Positions 28,301 through 35,378 of a stretch of 64,000 bases of DNA are shown in pieces (the first letter of the stretch is position 1; each line of letters starts with the position of its first letter). A program made the translations under genes and the position numbers. The DNA is from Bacteroides thetaiotaomicron VPI-5482 (lineage in GTDB: Bacteria; Bacteroidota; Bacteroidia; Bacteroidales; Bacteroidaceae). The notes under the pieces were generated by a model. That model ran no database searches and had not been told where the DNA came from. It worked only from the letters and a program-made list of their open reading frames with translations. The DNA lies in assembly GCF_000011065.1 (NCBI RefSeq), contig NC_004663.1, positions 1,550,001 through 1,614,000 on the forward strand, written 5' to 3'.

Positions 28301-28354
28301 CAACAGCAGAATAGTCACCGACTTCTTCTGCAAGAAATATTTTACCAACTTCAT
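25322..28354 (-). CDS. RND-family efflux permease
   Basis: This is a 1010-residue inner-membrane transporter with the RND layout: helix 1 at about 10-30, a large periplasmic loop, a central block of helices containing the proton-relay Asp (AIIIAMGMLVDNAIVVSDSALV), a second large loop and the C-terminal helices. Its size and the AIIIAMGMLVDNA motif fit the HAE1/AcrB-like group rather than heavy-metal exporters. It works with the adaptor upstream (10-nt gap) and the TolC-like channel downstream. The substrate is unknown. Confidence 0.9.
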   Translation of the reverse strand: MKLVKYFLQKKSVTILLLILVLGGGLFSYIKMGKLEDAPFTIKQALVMTPYPGASPSEVQSQVTDVLEESIQSLGELYYLKTENRAGLSKITVYVKKEIRADEMQQLWDKLRRKVNDVQSKLPAGAGPSVVNDDFGDVLGVFYGLTGEGYSYRELENQAKLIKNVLLRVKDVAKVEIYGVQSPTIDVILNPSVMARSGITTTDISRAFDAQNRVVDAGGIDACVNRIRIESTGNFYSLDDIRNMTIVSRTGEHFRLADIAEIEESYQTPPSNKMRIDGKPAVGIAISTIPTGNVVDMAEAVKQEIDHFAETMPEGFELQTIYDQGYESAVANQGFILNLIISVVTVVAILLFFIGFKNGILIGSGLVFSIFATLIVMLSQGIALQRMSLAAIIIAMGMLVDNAIVVSDSALVNMQRGMRKRVAILRACSSTSLPLLAATVIAILTFLPIYYSPHITGELLSSLVVVIGVSLMFSWVFALTQTPFFIQEFVRRPRPNELKAALFAGKYYDKFRSALRWVIRHRYATIGCMVIMLVLSAWSFKFIPKVFVPALDKQYFTLDMWLPEGTRIEETDKMVMDMAEYIRGQEETEMVSTYIGRTPPRYYLSNVSFGPQSNYAQILMKCKTSKLSRQLHARLQDSVSLRFPEPLIKVNKFELSPLTEAVIEARFLGPDPAVLDSLVGQAIEIMRQNPKVSDARNEWGNMSMVIRPVYDPVKAGALGITKASMMESVKSINDGLPVGVYRDNEKKVPVLLKSGNVDITDAHSLGDFSIWNGERSAPLSQVTERIETTWEFPQVRTYNRQLSMAAMCGVKPGHTMAEVHGEIRKEIENIQLPEGYTFFWDAQYKDQGEAMQAIAKYFPLAFLALVVILVGLFGNFREPVIILCVLPLSLIGIAVGMLLTGFDFGFFPIAGWLGLLGMIIKNVIVLIDEINVQHRSGIDLYTSIVEATVSRTRPVLMAATTTIFGMVPLLFDVAFGGMAATIIFGLTFATGLTLFVTPALYSMFYKVKGK

Positions 28355-28364
28355 ATTCTTCTAC

Positions 28365-29435
28365 TTACTTTTGAGCGGTAACCGCCCTTTTTTCTTTCTG
28401 AGAAATAATATCTACAGGCATTCCGTCCGAAAGAAAACGTAATTTACTCACCGCTACTTTATCTCCTGCCTGCAATCCGTCTTTCACTTCTACTTTTCCA
28501 TTGGGAAGCAATTCGCCTAAAATGACTTTTCTCTTTACGACTTGTCCTGTCGTTTGATCCACCATCCATACATAGTCTCCTTCAGTGGGACGATGATTAA
28601 GAGCCGTTTGCGGAACGGTCACCATAGGAACAGATGATGTAGCAGGAAGGTCCAACAACATTTTTCCTGAGATACCGGCCGGCCATTCTCCTTGTTTATT
28701 GGGCAGCAATGCCGTCATCAGGAAAGAAAGATTATTGCGCGTCGTACTCTTTGAAACCTCTACCACTTTAGCCGGATATACTGCTTCGGGACGAACATCA
28801 AAACGAATCCCCACTTCCTTGATTTCCTTCGCTTGAAATGCGATCTCCTGAGTAACATACGCTTCTATCTTCAACTGAGTGATATCGATAAAAGAAACGA
28901 CAGACTGAGTCGCTTTCACATCCTGATATTTTTCAATGTAGACTTCCCCTATATATCCGTCAAAAGGAGCAATAAGTTTCGTATCTTCAAGTTCATTTAC
29001 GGCTGTTTCATAAGCAGTTTTGGCAGAAGTATAGTCTGCACGTGCTTTTTCATAGGCACTGGCAGACAGGTTGTTTTTCTCATACAACACTTTGATTCGC
29101 TCAAACTCAGCTTTTGCCTGATGATAAATAGCTTCCGCCCGTTCCTTACGAATACGAAAATCACGGGAATCAATTTCAGCTATGATATCTCCCCGATGAT
29201 AGTAATTCCCCGCATACACTTCGAAATGGTCAATCGGTCCGCCCACCCGAAAAGAGAGTTCGGTCTCCTTGAATGGTTTGGCAATAAACGAAAATTCACG
29301 CTCGGCAGAAGGAACCAGCATTTCCGCTTCCGCCACTTTTACCCGTACAGGCTCGTTTGTTTTCTTCTCACCCTTACCACACGATGTGAGTAGGCAAAGA
29401 CAAAAAATACACAATGAAAAATTAGTCGTTGTCAT
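28365..29435 (-). CDS. RND-system periplasmic adaptor lipoprotein
   Basis: This is a 356-residue membrane-fusion protein. The N terminus is a lipoprotein signal with lipobox LLTSC (Cys about 19). The mature chain has the barrel-sandwich hybrid (RGDIIAEIDSRDFRI and LIAPFDGYIGEVYIEKYQ) split by an alpha-hairpin at about 95-150, followed by a beta-barrel and membrane-proximal domain. It is the first gene of a five-gene operon: adaptor, RND pump, TolC, kinase, regulator. The 195-bp upstream gap contains purine-rich repeats but no clear consensus promoter on this strand. Confidence 0.9.
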   Translation of the reverse strand: MTTTNFSLCIFCLCLLTSCGKGEKKTNEPVRVKVAEAEMLVPSAEREFSFIAKPFKETELSFRVGGPIDHFEVYAGNYYHRGDIIAEIDSRDFRIRKERAEAIYHQAKAEFERIKVLYEKNNLSASAYEKARADYTSAKTAYETAVNELEDTKLIAPFDGYIGEVYIEKYQDVKATQSVVSFIDITQLKIEAYVTQEIAFQAKEIKEVGIRFDVRPEAVYPAKVVEVSKSTTRNNLSFLMTALLPNKQGEWPAGISGKMLLDLPATSSVPMVTVPQTALNHRPTEGDYVWMVDQTTGQVVKRKVILGELLPNGKVEVKDGLQAGDKVAVSKLRFLSDGMPVDIISQKEKRAVTAQK

Positions 29436-29592
29436 TCTATTCTACATTAGTTACGTTGTCAACGGCACGAAAGTAACGGAAAGAAGAAAAAAGAACCGGA
29501 ATTTAATTTCCGAAGCGGAAAAAGAAAGAGCTAAAACGGAAAAAGAAAAGATGAAAATTTGAGCCTTTTATCGTACTTATGTGTTTCCTTAC

Positions 29593-29600
29593 TATCTTTG
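29593..29600 (+). promoter_or_regulatory. -7 box of the antiporter gene
   Basis: TATCTTTG is a perfect -7 box about 30 nt before the ATG at 29631. A clear -33 TTTG at the right distance is missing. The box shows that the start is 29631 and not one of the upstream in-frame codons. Confidence 0.55.
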
Positions 29601-29630
29601 CAGTTCGAATATATACCACAATATCAATTT

Positions 29631-30932
29631 ATGACTGAAGAAAAAATACATATAGAACGTCATGGCAGCTGGTGGGCACTGAGTCCGTTACTCGTCTTTC
29701 TCTGCCTTTATCTGGTAACTTCCATTCTTGTTAATGACTTTTATAAAGTACCCATCACTGTGGCTTTCCTCGTGTCTTCCTGTTACGCAATTGCCATTAC
29801 GCGGGGGTTGAAGCTCGACCAGCGAATCTACCAGTTCTCCGTAGGAGCCGCCAACAAGAATATTCTTCTGATGATATGGATATTCATCCTTGCCGGAGCT
29901 TTCGCACAAAGCGCCAAGCAGATGGGAGCTATTGATGCAACCGTCAATCTGACACTGCATATCCTCCCTGATAATCTGCTATTGGCCGGGATATTCATTG
30001 CCGCCTGTTTTATCTCATTATCCATCGGAACCAGTGTAGGGACGATTGTAGCCCTTACTCCGGTTGCTGTCGGTCTGGCCGAAAAGACAGAGATCGCCCT
30101 TCCGTTTATGGTAGCAGTCGTTGTCGGAGGTTCTTTCTTTGGAGATAACCTGTCGTTTATATCCGATACCACCATTGCCTCAACCAAAACTCAGGAATGC
30201 GTGATGCGTGATAAGTTTCGGGTAAATTCCATGATTGTAGTTCCGGCAGCGATTATCGTACTGGGAATCTATATTTTTCAAGGACTATCCATCACTGCAC
30301 CCGCGCAAGTACAGACTATCGAATGGATAAAAGTCATACCTTATATAATAGTACTGGGAACAGCCATTGCCGGAATGAACGTGATGCTGGTATTAATAAT
30401 AGGTATCCTGACCAGCGGTATCATCGGCATAGCTACCGGGAGTTTTGACGTATTCGATTGGTTTGGAGCAATGGGTACGGGTATCACAGGCATGGGTGAA
30501 TTGATTATTATCACATTACTGGCAGGCGGTATGCTCGAAACAATCCGTTATAACGGAGGTATCGATTTCATCATCAAAAAACTGACCCGTCACGTCAACA
30601 GCAAGCGTGGTGCGGAACTGAGTATCGCTGCTCTGGTAAGTATCGCCAACCTATGCACTGCCAACAATACGATTGCCATCATCACCACAGGGCCGATTGC
30701 AAAGGATATTGCAAAGAGATTCCATCTCGACCGGAGAAAAACAGCCAGTATCCTGGATACATTCTCCTGTCTGATACAAGGCATCATACCCTATGGGGCA
30801 CAAATGCTGATCGCTGCCGGATTGGCCAACATCTCTCCTATCAGTATTATCGGCAATCTCTATTATCCGTTTACGATGGGAGTCTGTGCCCTGCTCGCTA
30901 TCCTGTTCCGATATCCGAGGAGGTATTCATAA
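29631..30932 (+). CDS. nhaC: Na+/H+ antiporter, NhaC family
   Basis: This is a 433-residue membrane protein with about 11 hydrophobic helices. The family features are ACFISLSIGTSVGTIVALTPVAVGLA and the charged helix GGSFFGDNLSFISDTTIAST (with the Asp/Asn residues of the ion path), plus NLCTANNTIAIITTGPIAKDI. NhaC antiporters exchange Na+ for H+ across the inner membrane. The same fold is shared with other small-ion or dicarboxylate antiporters, so the exact ion is inferred. The start at 29631 (MTEEKIHIERH) follows a -7 box. Confidence 0.82.
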   Translation: MTEEKIHIERHGSWWALSPLLVFLCLYLVTSILVNDFYKVPITVAFLVSSCYAIAITRGLKLDQRIYQFSVGAANKNILLMIWIFILAGAFAQSAKQMGAIDATVNLTLHILPDNLLLAGIFIAACFISLSIGTSVGTIVALTPVAVGLAEKTEIALPFMVAVVVGGSFFGDNLSFISDTTIASTKTQECVMRDKFRVNSMIVVPAAIIVLGIYIFQGLSITAPAQVQTIEWIKVIPYIIVLGTAIAGMNVMLVLIIGILTSGIIGIATGSFDVFDWFGAMGTGITGMGELIIITLLAGGMLETIRYNGGIDFIIKKLTRHVNSKRGAELSIAALVSIANLCTANNTIAIITTGPIAKDIAKRFHLDRRKTASILDTFSCLIQGIIPYGAQMLIAAGLANISPISIIGNLYYPFTMGVCALLAILFRYPRRYS

Positions 30933-30949
30933 GAAAAAGAAAGGAAATA

Positions 30950-30981
30950 TTTGTCAATCAAAAGAAAAGCTGTATCTTTGC
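30950..30981 (+). promoter_or_regulatory. rpsP promoter (full consensus)
   Basis: TTTG (30950-30953), a 20-nt spacer and TATCTTTG (30974-30981) give a perfect Bacteroides primary-sigma promoter. The leader to the ATG at 31041 is about 55 nt. Confidence 0.85.
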
Positions 30982-31040
30982 GCCCGCTATTACGAGTTAG
31001 TAGCATAATTCAAATCATTAATTAAAAACAATTATTAAAA

Positions 31041-31595
31041 ATGGCAACTAGAATCAGATTGCAAAGACACGGACGTAAAAGTTACGCGTTTTATTCAATT
31101 GTAATTGCAGACAGCAGAGCACCACGTGATGGTAAATTTATTGAGAAGATTGGTACTTACAACCCGAACACCAATCCTGCTACAGTAGATTTGAATTTCG
31201 ACGCTGCATTGGCATGGGTACTGAAAGGTGCACAACCAAGTGACACTGTACGTAATATCCTTTCTCGTGAAGGTGTTTACATGAAGAAACATCTTCTTGG
31301 CGGTGTTGCAAAAGGCGCATTCGGAGAAGCAGAAGCAGAAGCTAAATTCGAAGCTTGGAAGAACAACAAACAGTCAGGTCTGGCTGCTTTGAAAGCTAAG
31401 CAAGACGAAGAAAAGAAAGCTGAAGCTAAAGCACGTCTGGAAGCAGAAAAGAAGATCAACGAAGTGAAAGCAAAAGCACTCGCTGAAAAGAAAGCTGCTG
31501 AAGCTGCTGAAAAAGCTGCTGCTGAAGCACCTGCAGAAGAAGCAACTGAAGCTCCGGCTGAAGAAGCTGCTGCAACAGAAGCTGCTGCTGAATAA
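31041..31595 (+). CDS. rpsP: 30S ribosomal protein S16 with long C-terminal tail
   Basis: This is a 184-residue protein. The first about 80 residues are S16 (MATRIRLQRHGRKSYAFYSIV, DGKFIEKIGTYNP, GAQPSDTVRNILSREGVYMKKHLL). The remaining 100 residues are a low-complexity Ala/Glu/Lys tail, predicted as long helix and then acidic repeats (APAEEA). E. coli S16 is 82 residues. Such extensions are usual in Bacteroidota, so this is normal for the lineage. It is a single gene with its own consensus promoter and terminator. Confidence 0.95.
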   Translation: MATRIRLQRHGRKSYAFYSIVIADSRAPRDGKFIEKIGTYNPNTNPATVDLNFDAALAWVLKGAQPSDTVRNILSREGVYMKKHLLGGVAKGAFGEAEAEAKFEAWKNNKQSGLAALKAKQDEEKKAEAKARLEAEKKINEVKAKALAEKKAAEAAEKAAAEAPAEEATEAPAEEAAATEAAAE

Positions 31596-31636
31596 ATTTC
31601 GGCAGGTTCCTAACAAGACATTTGGAAAAAGCTATA

Positions 31637-31670
31637 AATCCTCTTCGGTTCGCCGAAGGGGATTTTTTTT
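31637..31670 (+). terminator. rpsP intrinsic terminator
   Basis: The stem AATCCTCTTCGG (31637-31648) / CCGAAGGGGATT (31653-31664), with a TTCG tetraloop and one G-U pair, is followed by a T run. Confidence 0.88.
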
Positions 31671-31733
31671 ATTTCCTGCTATAGAACATATTAAAACAGT
31701 TCTCTACTTCTGAATAAATTTCTTTTCTTTGCA

Positions 31734-31752
31734 ACAGCATAGCTCAGCACAG
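31734..31752. promoter_or_regulatory. FucR operator upstream of fucR
   Basis: ACAGCATAGCTCAGCACAG lies 20 nt before the fucR start. A near-identical 19-mer (17 of 19) precedes fucI at 32785. Within it CAGCAyAG and CAGCACAG form a direct repeat with 10-bp spacing. The two copies, in front of the regulator and of its target operon, are strong evidence for a FucR-binding site with autoregulation. Confidence 0.75.
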
Positions 31753-31771
31753 TCATTTATCTTATAACAGT

Positions 31772-32767
31772 ATGAGACGAACTGATAAAAAGAAAACATT
31801 CGGTCAACAGTCCAGCAAAGTTACGCAATTAGCGGATACATTAAGCCAGGCGATTTCCATGAAAAAATTTCGTGAAGGAGATTCTTTGCCTTCCATCAAT
31901 CAGTTAAGTGCAGAATATGGAGTATCACGCGATACCGTTTTCAAGGCCTTTCTTGATTTGCGCGAACGGGGACTGATCGATTCCACTCCGGGAAAAGGAT
32001 ATTATGTAACCAGTCAGGTGACCAATGTCCTGCTCCTGCTCGACCAGTACACTCCTTTTAAAGAAGCCCTTTACAATAGTTTCGTCAAACATCTGCCTAT
32101 TAATTACAAAGTAGACTTGCTGTTTCATCAATATAATGAACGGCTTTTCAATACCATTATCCGCGAATCTGTCGGAAAATATAATAAATACATAGTGATG
32201 AATTTCGATAATGAGAAATTCAGTATGGTTCTCAATAAGATTCATCCAACAAAATTATTGCTTCTTGACTTCGGTAAATTCGAGAAAGAAAAGTATTCTT
32301 ATATCTGTCAGGATTTTGATGAAGCTTTCTATCAGGCATTACTCATGCTGAAGGAGAAACTACGGCACTACCCACAACTTGTTCTGTTATTCTCTAAAAA
32401 TCTGAAGCATCCCCAAAGCAGTAAAGAGTATTTTACCCGTTTTTGTGAGGAACAAGGATTTTTATGCGAAATTCAGGAAGATATCGAGAATCTGACCGTA
32501 CGCAAAGGAGTAGTCTACATAGCCATCAAGCAACAAGATGTAGTGAAGGTTGTGAAACAAGGAAGACTGGAAGGACTGAAATGCGGAAAAGATTTCGGTC
32601 TGTTGGCATACAATGATATTCCTTCCTACGAAGTGATCGACGAAGGAATTACTTCATTGAGTATTGATTGGGAGATGATGGGAAATGAAGCGGCAAACTT
32701 TGTCCTGAACAATGTCCCGATACAAAAGTACCTGCCTACCGAAGTAAGACTCCGAAAGTCCCTGTGA
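31772..32767 (+). CDS. fucR: GntR-family fucose regulator FucR
   Basis: This is a 331-residue regulator with an N-terminal GntR winged helix (KKFREGDSLPSINQLSAEYGVSRDTVFKAFLDLRERGLIDSTPGKGYYV) and a C-terminal periplasmic-binding-protein-like effector domain (about 85-325), ending in GLLAYNDIPSYEVIDEGITSLSIDWEMMG, which is LacI-like. It stands directly in front of fucIAKP. In B. thetaiotaomicron FucR is a known repressor of the fucose operon that responds to L-fucose. The identification rests on architecture plus context. Confidence 0.9.
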   Translation: MRRTDKKKTFGQQSSKVTQLADTLSQAISMKKFREGDSLPSINQLSAEYGVSRDTVFKAFLDLRERGLIDSTPGKGYYVTSQVTNVLLLLDQYTPFKEALYNSFVKHLPINYKVDLLFHQYNERLFNTIIRESVGKYNKYIVMNFDNEKFSMVLNKIHPTKLLLLDFGKFEKEKYSYICQDFDEAFYQALLMLKEKLRHYPQLVLLFSKNLKHPQSSKEYFTRFCEEQGFLCEIQEDIENLTVRKGVVYIAIKQQDVVKVVKQGRLEGLKCGKDFGLLAYNDIPSYEVIDEGITSLSIDWEMMGNEAANFVLNNVPIQKYLPTEVRLRKSL

Positions 32768-32784
32768 TTTTTTTTGCTGTATTT

Positions 32785-32803
32785 ACAGCACAGTTCAGCA
32801 CAG
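32785..32803. promoter_or_regulatory. FucR operator upstream of fucI
   Basis: ACAGCACAGTTCAGCACAG matches the site at 31734 at 17 of 19 bases. It overlaps a small palindrome TGCTGTA/TACAGCA (about 32775-32790). It is 37 nt before the fucI start, in the 72-bp gap after fucR. Confidence 0.75.
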
Positions 32804-32839
32804 ATATTAACCACTAAATAACAAAAAAATTAAGAAACC

Positions 32840-34615
32840 ATGAAAAAGTATCCGAAAATCGGGATTCGTCCCACTATCGACGGTCGCCAGGGCGGTGTTC
32901 GTGAAAGCCTTGAAGAAAAGACAATGAACCTTGCCAAAGCAGTAGCTGAGTTAATCAGCAATAATCTGAAGAACGGTGACGGAAGTCCTGTAGAATGTAT
33001 TATTGCAGACAATACTATCGGACGTGTAGCCGAAAGCGCTGCTTGCGCAGAGAAATTCGAAAGAGAAGGCGTTGGGTCTACTATCACTGTTACCTCCTGC
33101 TGGTGCTATGGTGCGGAGACAATGGATATGAATCCTCATTACCCGAAAGCTGTCTGGGGCTTCAACGGAACCGAGCGTCCGGGAGCAGTATACCTTGCAG
33201 CCGTATTGGCAGGACACGCACAAAAAGGACTCCCTGCATTCGGTATTTACGGACGCGATGTGCAAGACCTCGACGATAATACAATTCCTGAAGACGTAGC
33301 GGAAAAAATTCTTCGTTTTGCACGTGCCGCACAGGCAGTAGCAACGATGAGAGGCAAATCTTATCTGTCAATGGGTAGTGTATCAATGGGTATCGCCGGC
33401 TCTATTGTCAACCCCGACTTCTTCCAGGAATATCTGGGAATGCGCAATGAGTCAATTGACCTGACGGAAATCATCCGCCGCATGGAAGAAGGTATCTATG
33501 ACCACGAAGAATATGCCAAAGCAATGGCATGGACTGAAAAATACTGCAAAGTAAATGAAGGAGAAGACTTCAAGAACCGCCCGGAGAAACGCAAAAAGCG
33601 CGAACAAAAAGATGCTGACTGGGAATTTGTCGTGAAGATGATGATCATCATGCGTGACCTGATGACCGGAAACCCGAAACTGAAAGAAATGGGATTCAAG
33701 GAAGAAGCTTTGGGACACAATGCTATCGCTGCCGGCTTCCAGGGACAACGCCAATGGACAGACTTTTATCCTAACGGTGACTATCCGGAAGCATTGCTCA
33801 ACACTTCTTTCGACTGGAACGGTATTCGTGAAGCATTCGTAGTGGCTACCGAAAACGATGCTTGTAACGGTGTAGCAATGCTGTTCGGACACTTGCTGAC
33901 CAATCGTGCACAAATATTCTCTGATGTACGTACGTACTGGAGCCCTGAAGCCGTGAAACGTGTAACCGGTAAAGAACTGACCGGCTTGGCAGCCAACGGT
34001 ATCATCCACCTGATCAACTCTGGTGCAACAACACTCGACGGTTCCGGCCAGTCATTAGACGCAGAAGGAAATCCTGTCATGAAAGAACCATGGAATCTGA
34101 CTGATGCAGACGTGGAAAACTGCCTCAAAGCAACGACCTGGTATCCGGCAGACCGCGATTACTTCCGTGGCGGCGGCTTCTCGTCCAACTTTCTTTCAAA
34201 AGGTGGAATGCCTGTTACTATGATGCGTCTGAACCTGATCAAAGGCTTGGGCCCTGTCCTGCAAATCGCAGAAGGATGGACCGTTGAGATTGATCCGGAA
34301 ATCCATCAGAAACTGAATATGCGTACCGACCCGACATGGCCGACTACGTGGTTCGTTCCTCGTCTGTGTGATAAATCCGCTTTCAAAGATGTATATTCTG
34401 TAATGAACAACTGGGGCGCTAACCACGGAGCCATCAGCTACGGTCACATCGGACAAGACCTGATTACGCTTGCCTCTATGCTTCGCATCCCTGTTTGCAT
34501 GCACAATGTAGATGAAAACGAAATTTTCCGTCCGACTGCATGGAACGCATTCGGTATGGACAAAGAAGGAGCAGATTACAGAGCTTGTACAACTTACGGT
34601 CCTATCTATAAATAA
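32840..34615 (+). CDS. fucI: L-fucose isomerase
   Basis: This is a 591-residue enzyme converting L-fucose to L-fuculose, the family's normal length, Mn2+-dependent. It begins KKYPKIGIRPTIDGRQGGVRESLEEKTM. The metal-site regions are seen as AFVVATENDACNGVAMLFG (Glu/Asp) and NNWGANHGAISYGHIGQDL (His). Cytoplasmic. It is the first catabolic gene of the fuc operon after fucR. Confidence 0.96.
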   Translation: MKKYPKIGIRPTIDGRQGGVRESLEEKTMNLAKAVAELISNNLKNGDGSPVECIIADNTIGRVAESAACAEKFEREGVGSTITVTSCWCYGAETMDMNPHYPKAVWGFNGTERPGAVYLAAVLAGHAQKGLPAFGIYGRDVQDLDDNTIPEDVAEKILRFARAAQAVATMRGKSYLSMGSVSMGIAGSIVNPDFFQEYLGMRNESIDLTEIIRRMEEGIYDHEEYAKAMAWTEKYCKVNEGEDFKNRPEKRKKREQKDADWEFVVKMMIIMRDLMTGNPKLKEMGFKEEALGHNAIAAGFQGQRQWTDFYPNGDYPEALLNTSFDWNGIREAFVVATENDACNGVAMLFGHLLTNRAQIFSDVRTYWSPEAVKRVTGKELTGLAANGIIHLINSGATTLDGSGQSLDAEGNPVMKEPWNLTDADVENCLKATTWYPADRDYFRGGGFSSNFLSKGGMPVTMMRLNLIKGLGPVLQIAEGWTVEIDPEIHQKLNMRTDPTWPTTWFVPRLCDKSAFKDVYSVMNNWGANHGAISYGHIGQDLITLASMLRIPVCMHNVDENEIFRPTAWNAFGMDKEGADYRACTTYGPIYK

Positions 34616-34664
34616 ACAAGAATCTTTCGTCCTATTTGATTTAATAATTTAACTTTGCCGTATC

Positions 34665-34701
34665 ATAGTGGAAGCTGTCTTCAAACACAAGCTTCCACTA
34701 T
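34665..34701 (+). repeat. 12-bp inverted repeat between fucI and fucA
   Basis: ATAGTGGAAGCT (34665-34676) and AGCTTCCACTAT (34690-34701) are perfect reverse complements with a 13-nt loop. There is no T-run, so this is not a plain terminator. An intercistronic hairpin could protect the fucI 3' end or tune read-through. Its position argues against the upstream GTG at 34668 as the fucA start. Confidence 0.75.
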
Positions 34702-34724
34702 ATGACGGCTTAAATAAAAACACT

Positions 34725-35363
34725 ATGATAACTGACGAACACATCGAACTGTTTCTGGCACAGGCACACCGCTATGGAGACGCAAAATTAATGCTTTGCA
34801 GCAGCGGTAATCTTTCCTGGAGAATCGGAGAAGAAGCACTGATTTCGGGTACAGGTTCATGGGTCCCTACCCTTGCCAAAGAAAAAGTTTCTATCTGTAA
34901 TATAGCCAGCGGTACACCGACGAATGGCGTAAAACCATCTATGGAAAGTACATTCCATCTTGGCGTTCTCCGCGAACGGCCGGATGTAAATGTAGTACTC
35001 CATTTCCAGTCGGAATATGCCACTGCCATCTCTTGCATGAAAAACAAACCGACAAATTTCAACGTAACGGCAGAAATACCTTGTCATGTCGGGTCGGAAA
35101 TTCCCGTAATTCCTTACTATCGGCCGGGATCTCCCGAATTGGCCAAAGCGGTAGTAGAAGCAATGCTGAAGCATAATTCCGTCTTACTGACCAATCACGG
35201 ACAAGTAGTATGCGGAAAAGACTTCGACCAAGTTTACGAACGGGCTACCTTCTTCGAAATGGCTTGCCGCATCATAGTTCAGTCCGGCGGCGATTACTCC
35301 GTACTGACACCGGAAGAAATAGAAGACCTGGAAATATACGTATTAGGAAAGAAAACCAAATAA
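34725..35363 (+). CDS. fucA: L-fuculose-1-phosphate aldolase (class II)
   Basis: This is a 212-residue zinc aldolase cleaving L-fuculose-1-phosphate to dihydroxyacetone phosphate and L-lactaldehyde. I use the ATG at 34725: the open frame reaches a GTG at 34668, but that lies in an inverted repeat. The family core is visible (LCSSGNLSWRIGEEALISGTGSW, KPSMESTFHLGVLRERPDV, SVLLTNHGQVVCGKDFDQVYERA). The usual zinc ligand pair His-x-His (92/94 in E. coli FucA) reads His93-Phe-Gln95 here, so the second histidine is replaced by Gln. Because the operon context is clear, the enzyme is probably active with altered metal coordination. Confidence 0.9.
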   Translation: MITDEHIELFLAQAHRYGDAKLMLCSSGNLSWRIGEEALISGTGSWVPTLAKEKVSICNIASGTPTNGVKPSMESTFHLGVLRERPDVNVVLHFQSEYATAISCMKNKPTNFNVTAEIPCHVGSEIPVIPYYRPGSPELAKAVVEAMLKHNSVLLTNHGQVVCGKDFDQVYERATFFEMACRIIVQSGGDYSVLTPEEIEDLEIYVLGKKTK

Positions 35364-35378
35364 GTATCCGGGAATACC

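Noticed and set aside
29477..29540. CGGAA repeats upstream of the RND operon as a 22-nt array
   Set aside because: Spacing is 19-21 nt and irregular, and most units are not palindromic; purine-rich low complexity.
31374..31616. Ser/Phe/Cys-rich ORF antisense to rpsP
   Set aside because: It is the complement of the Ala/Glu/Lys repeat tail of S16, a compositional shadow.
33452..34009. 185-codon ORF antisense to fucI
   Set aside because: Long antisense frames are expected opposite highly biased codons; no domain and no promoter.
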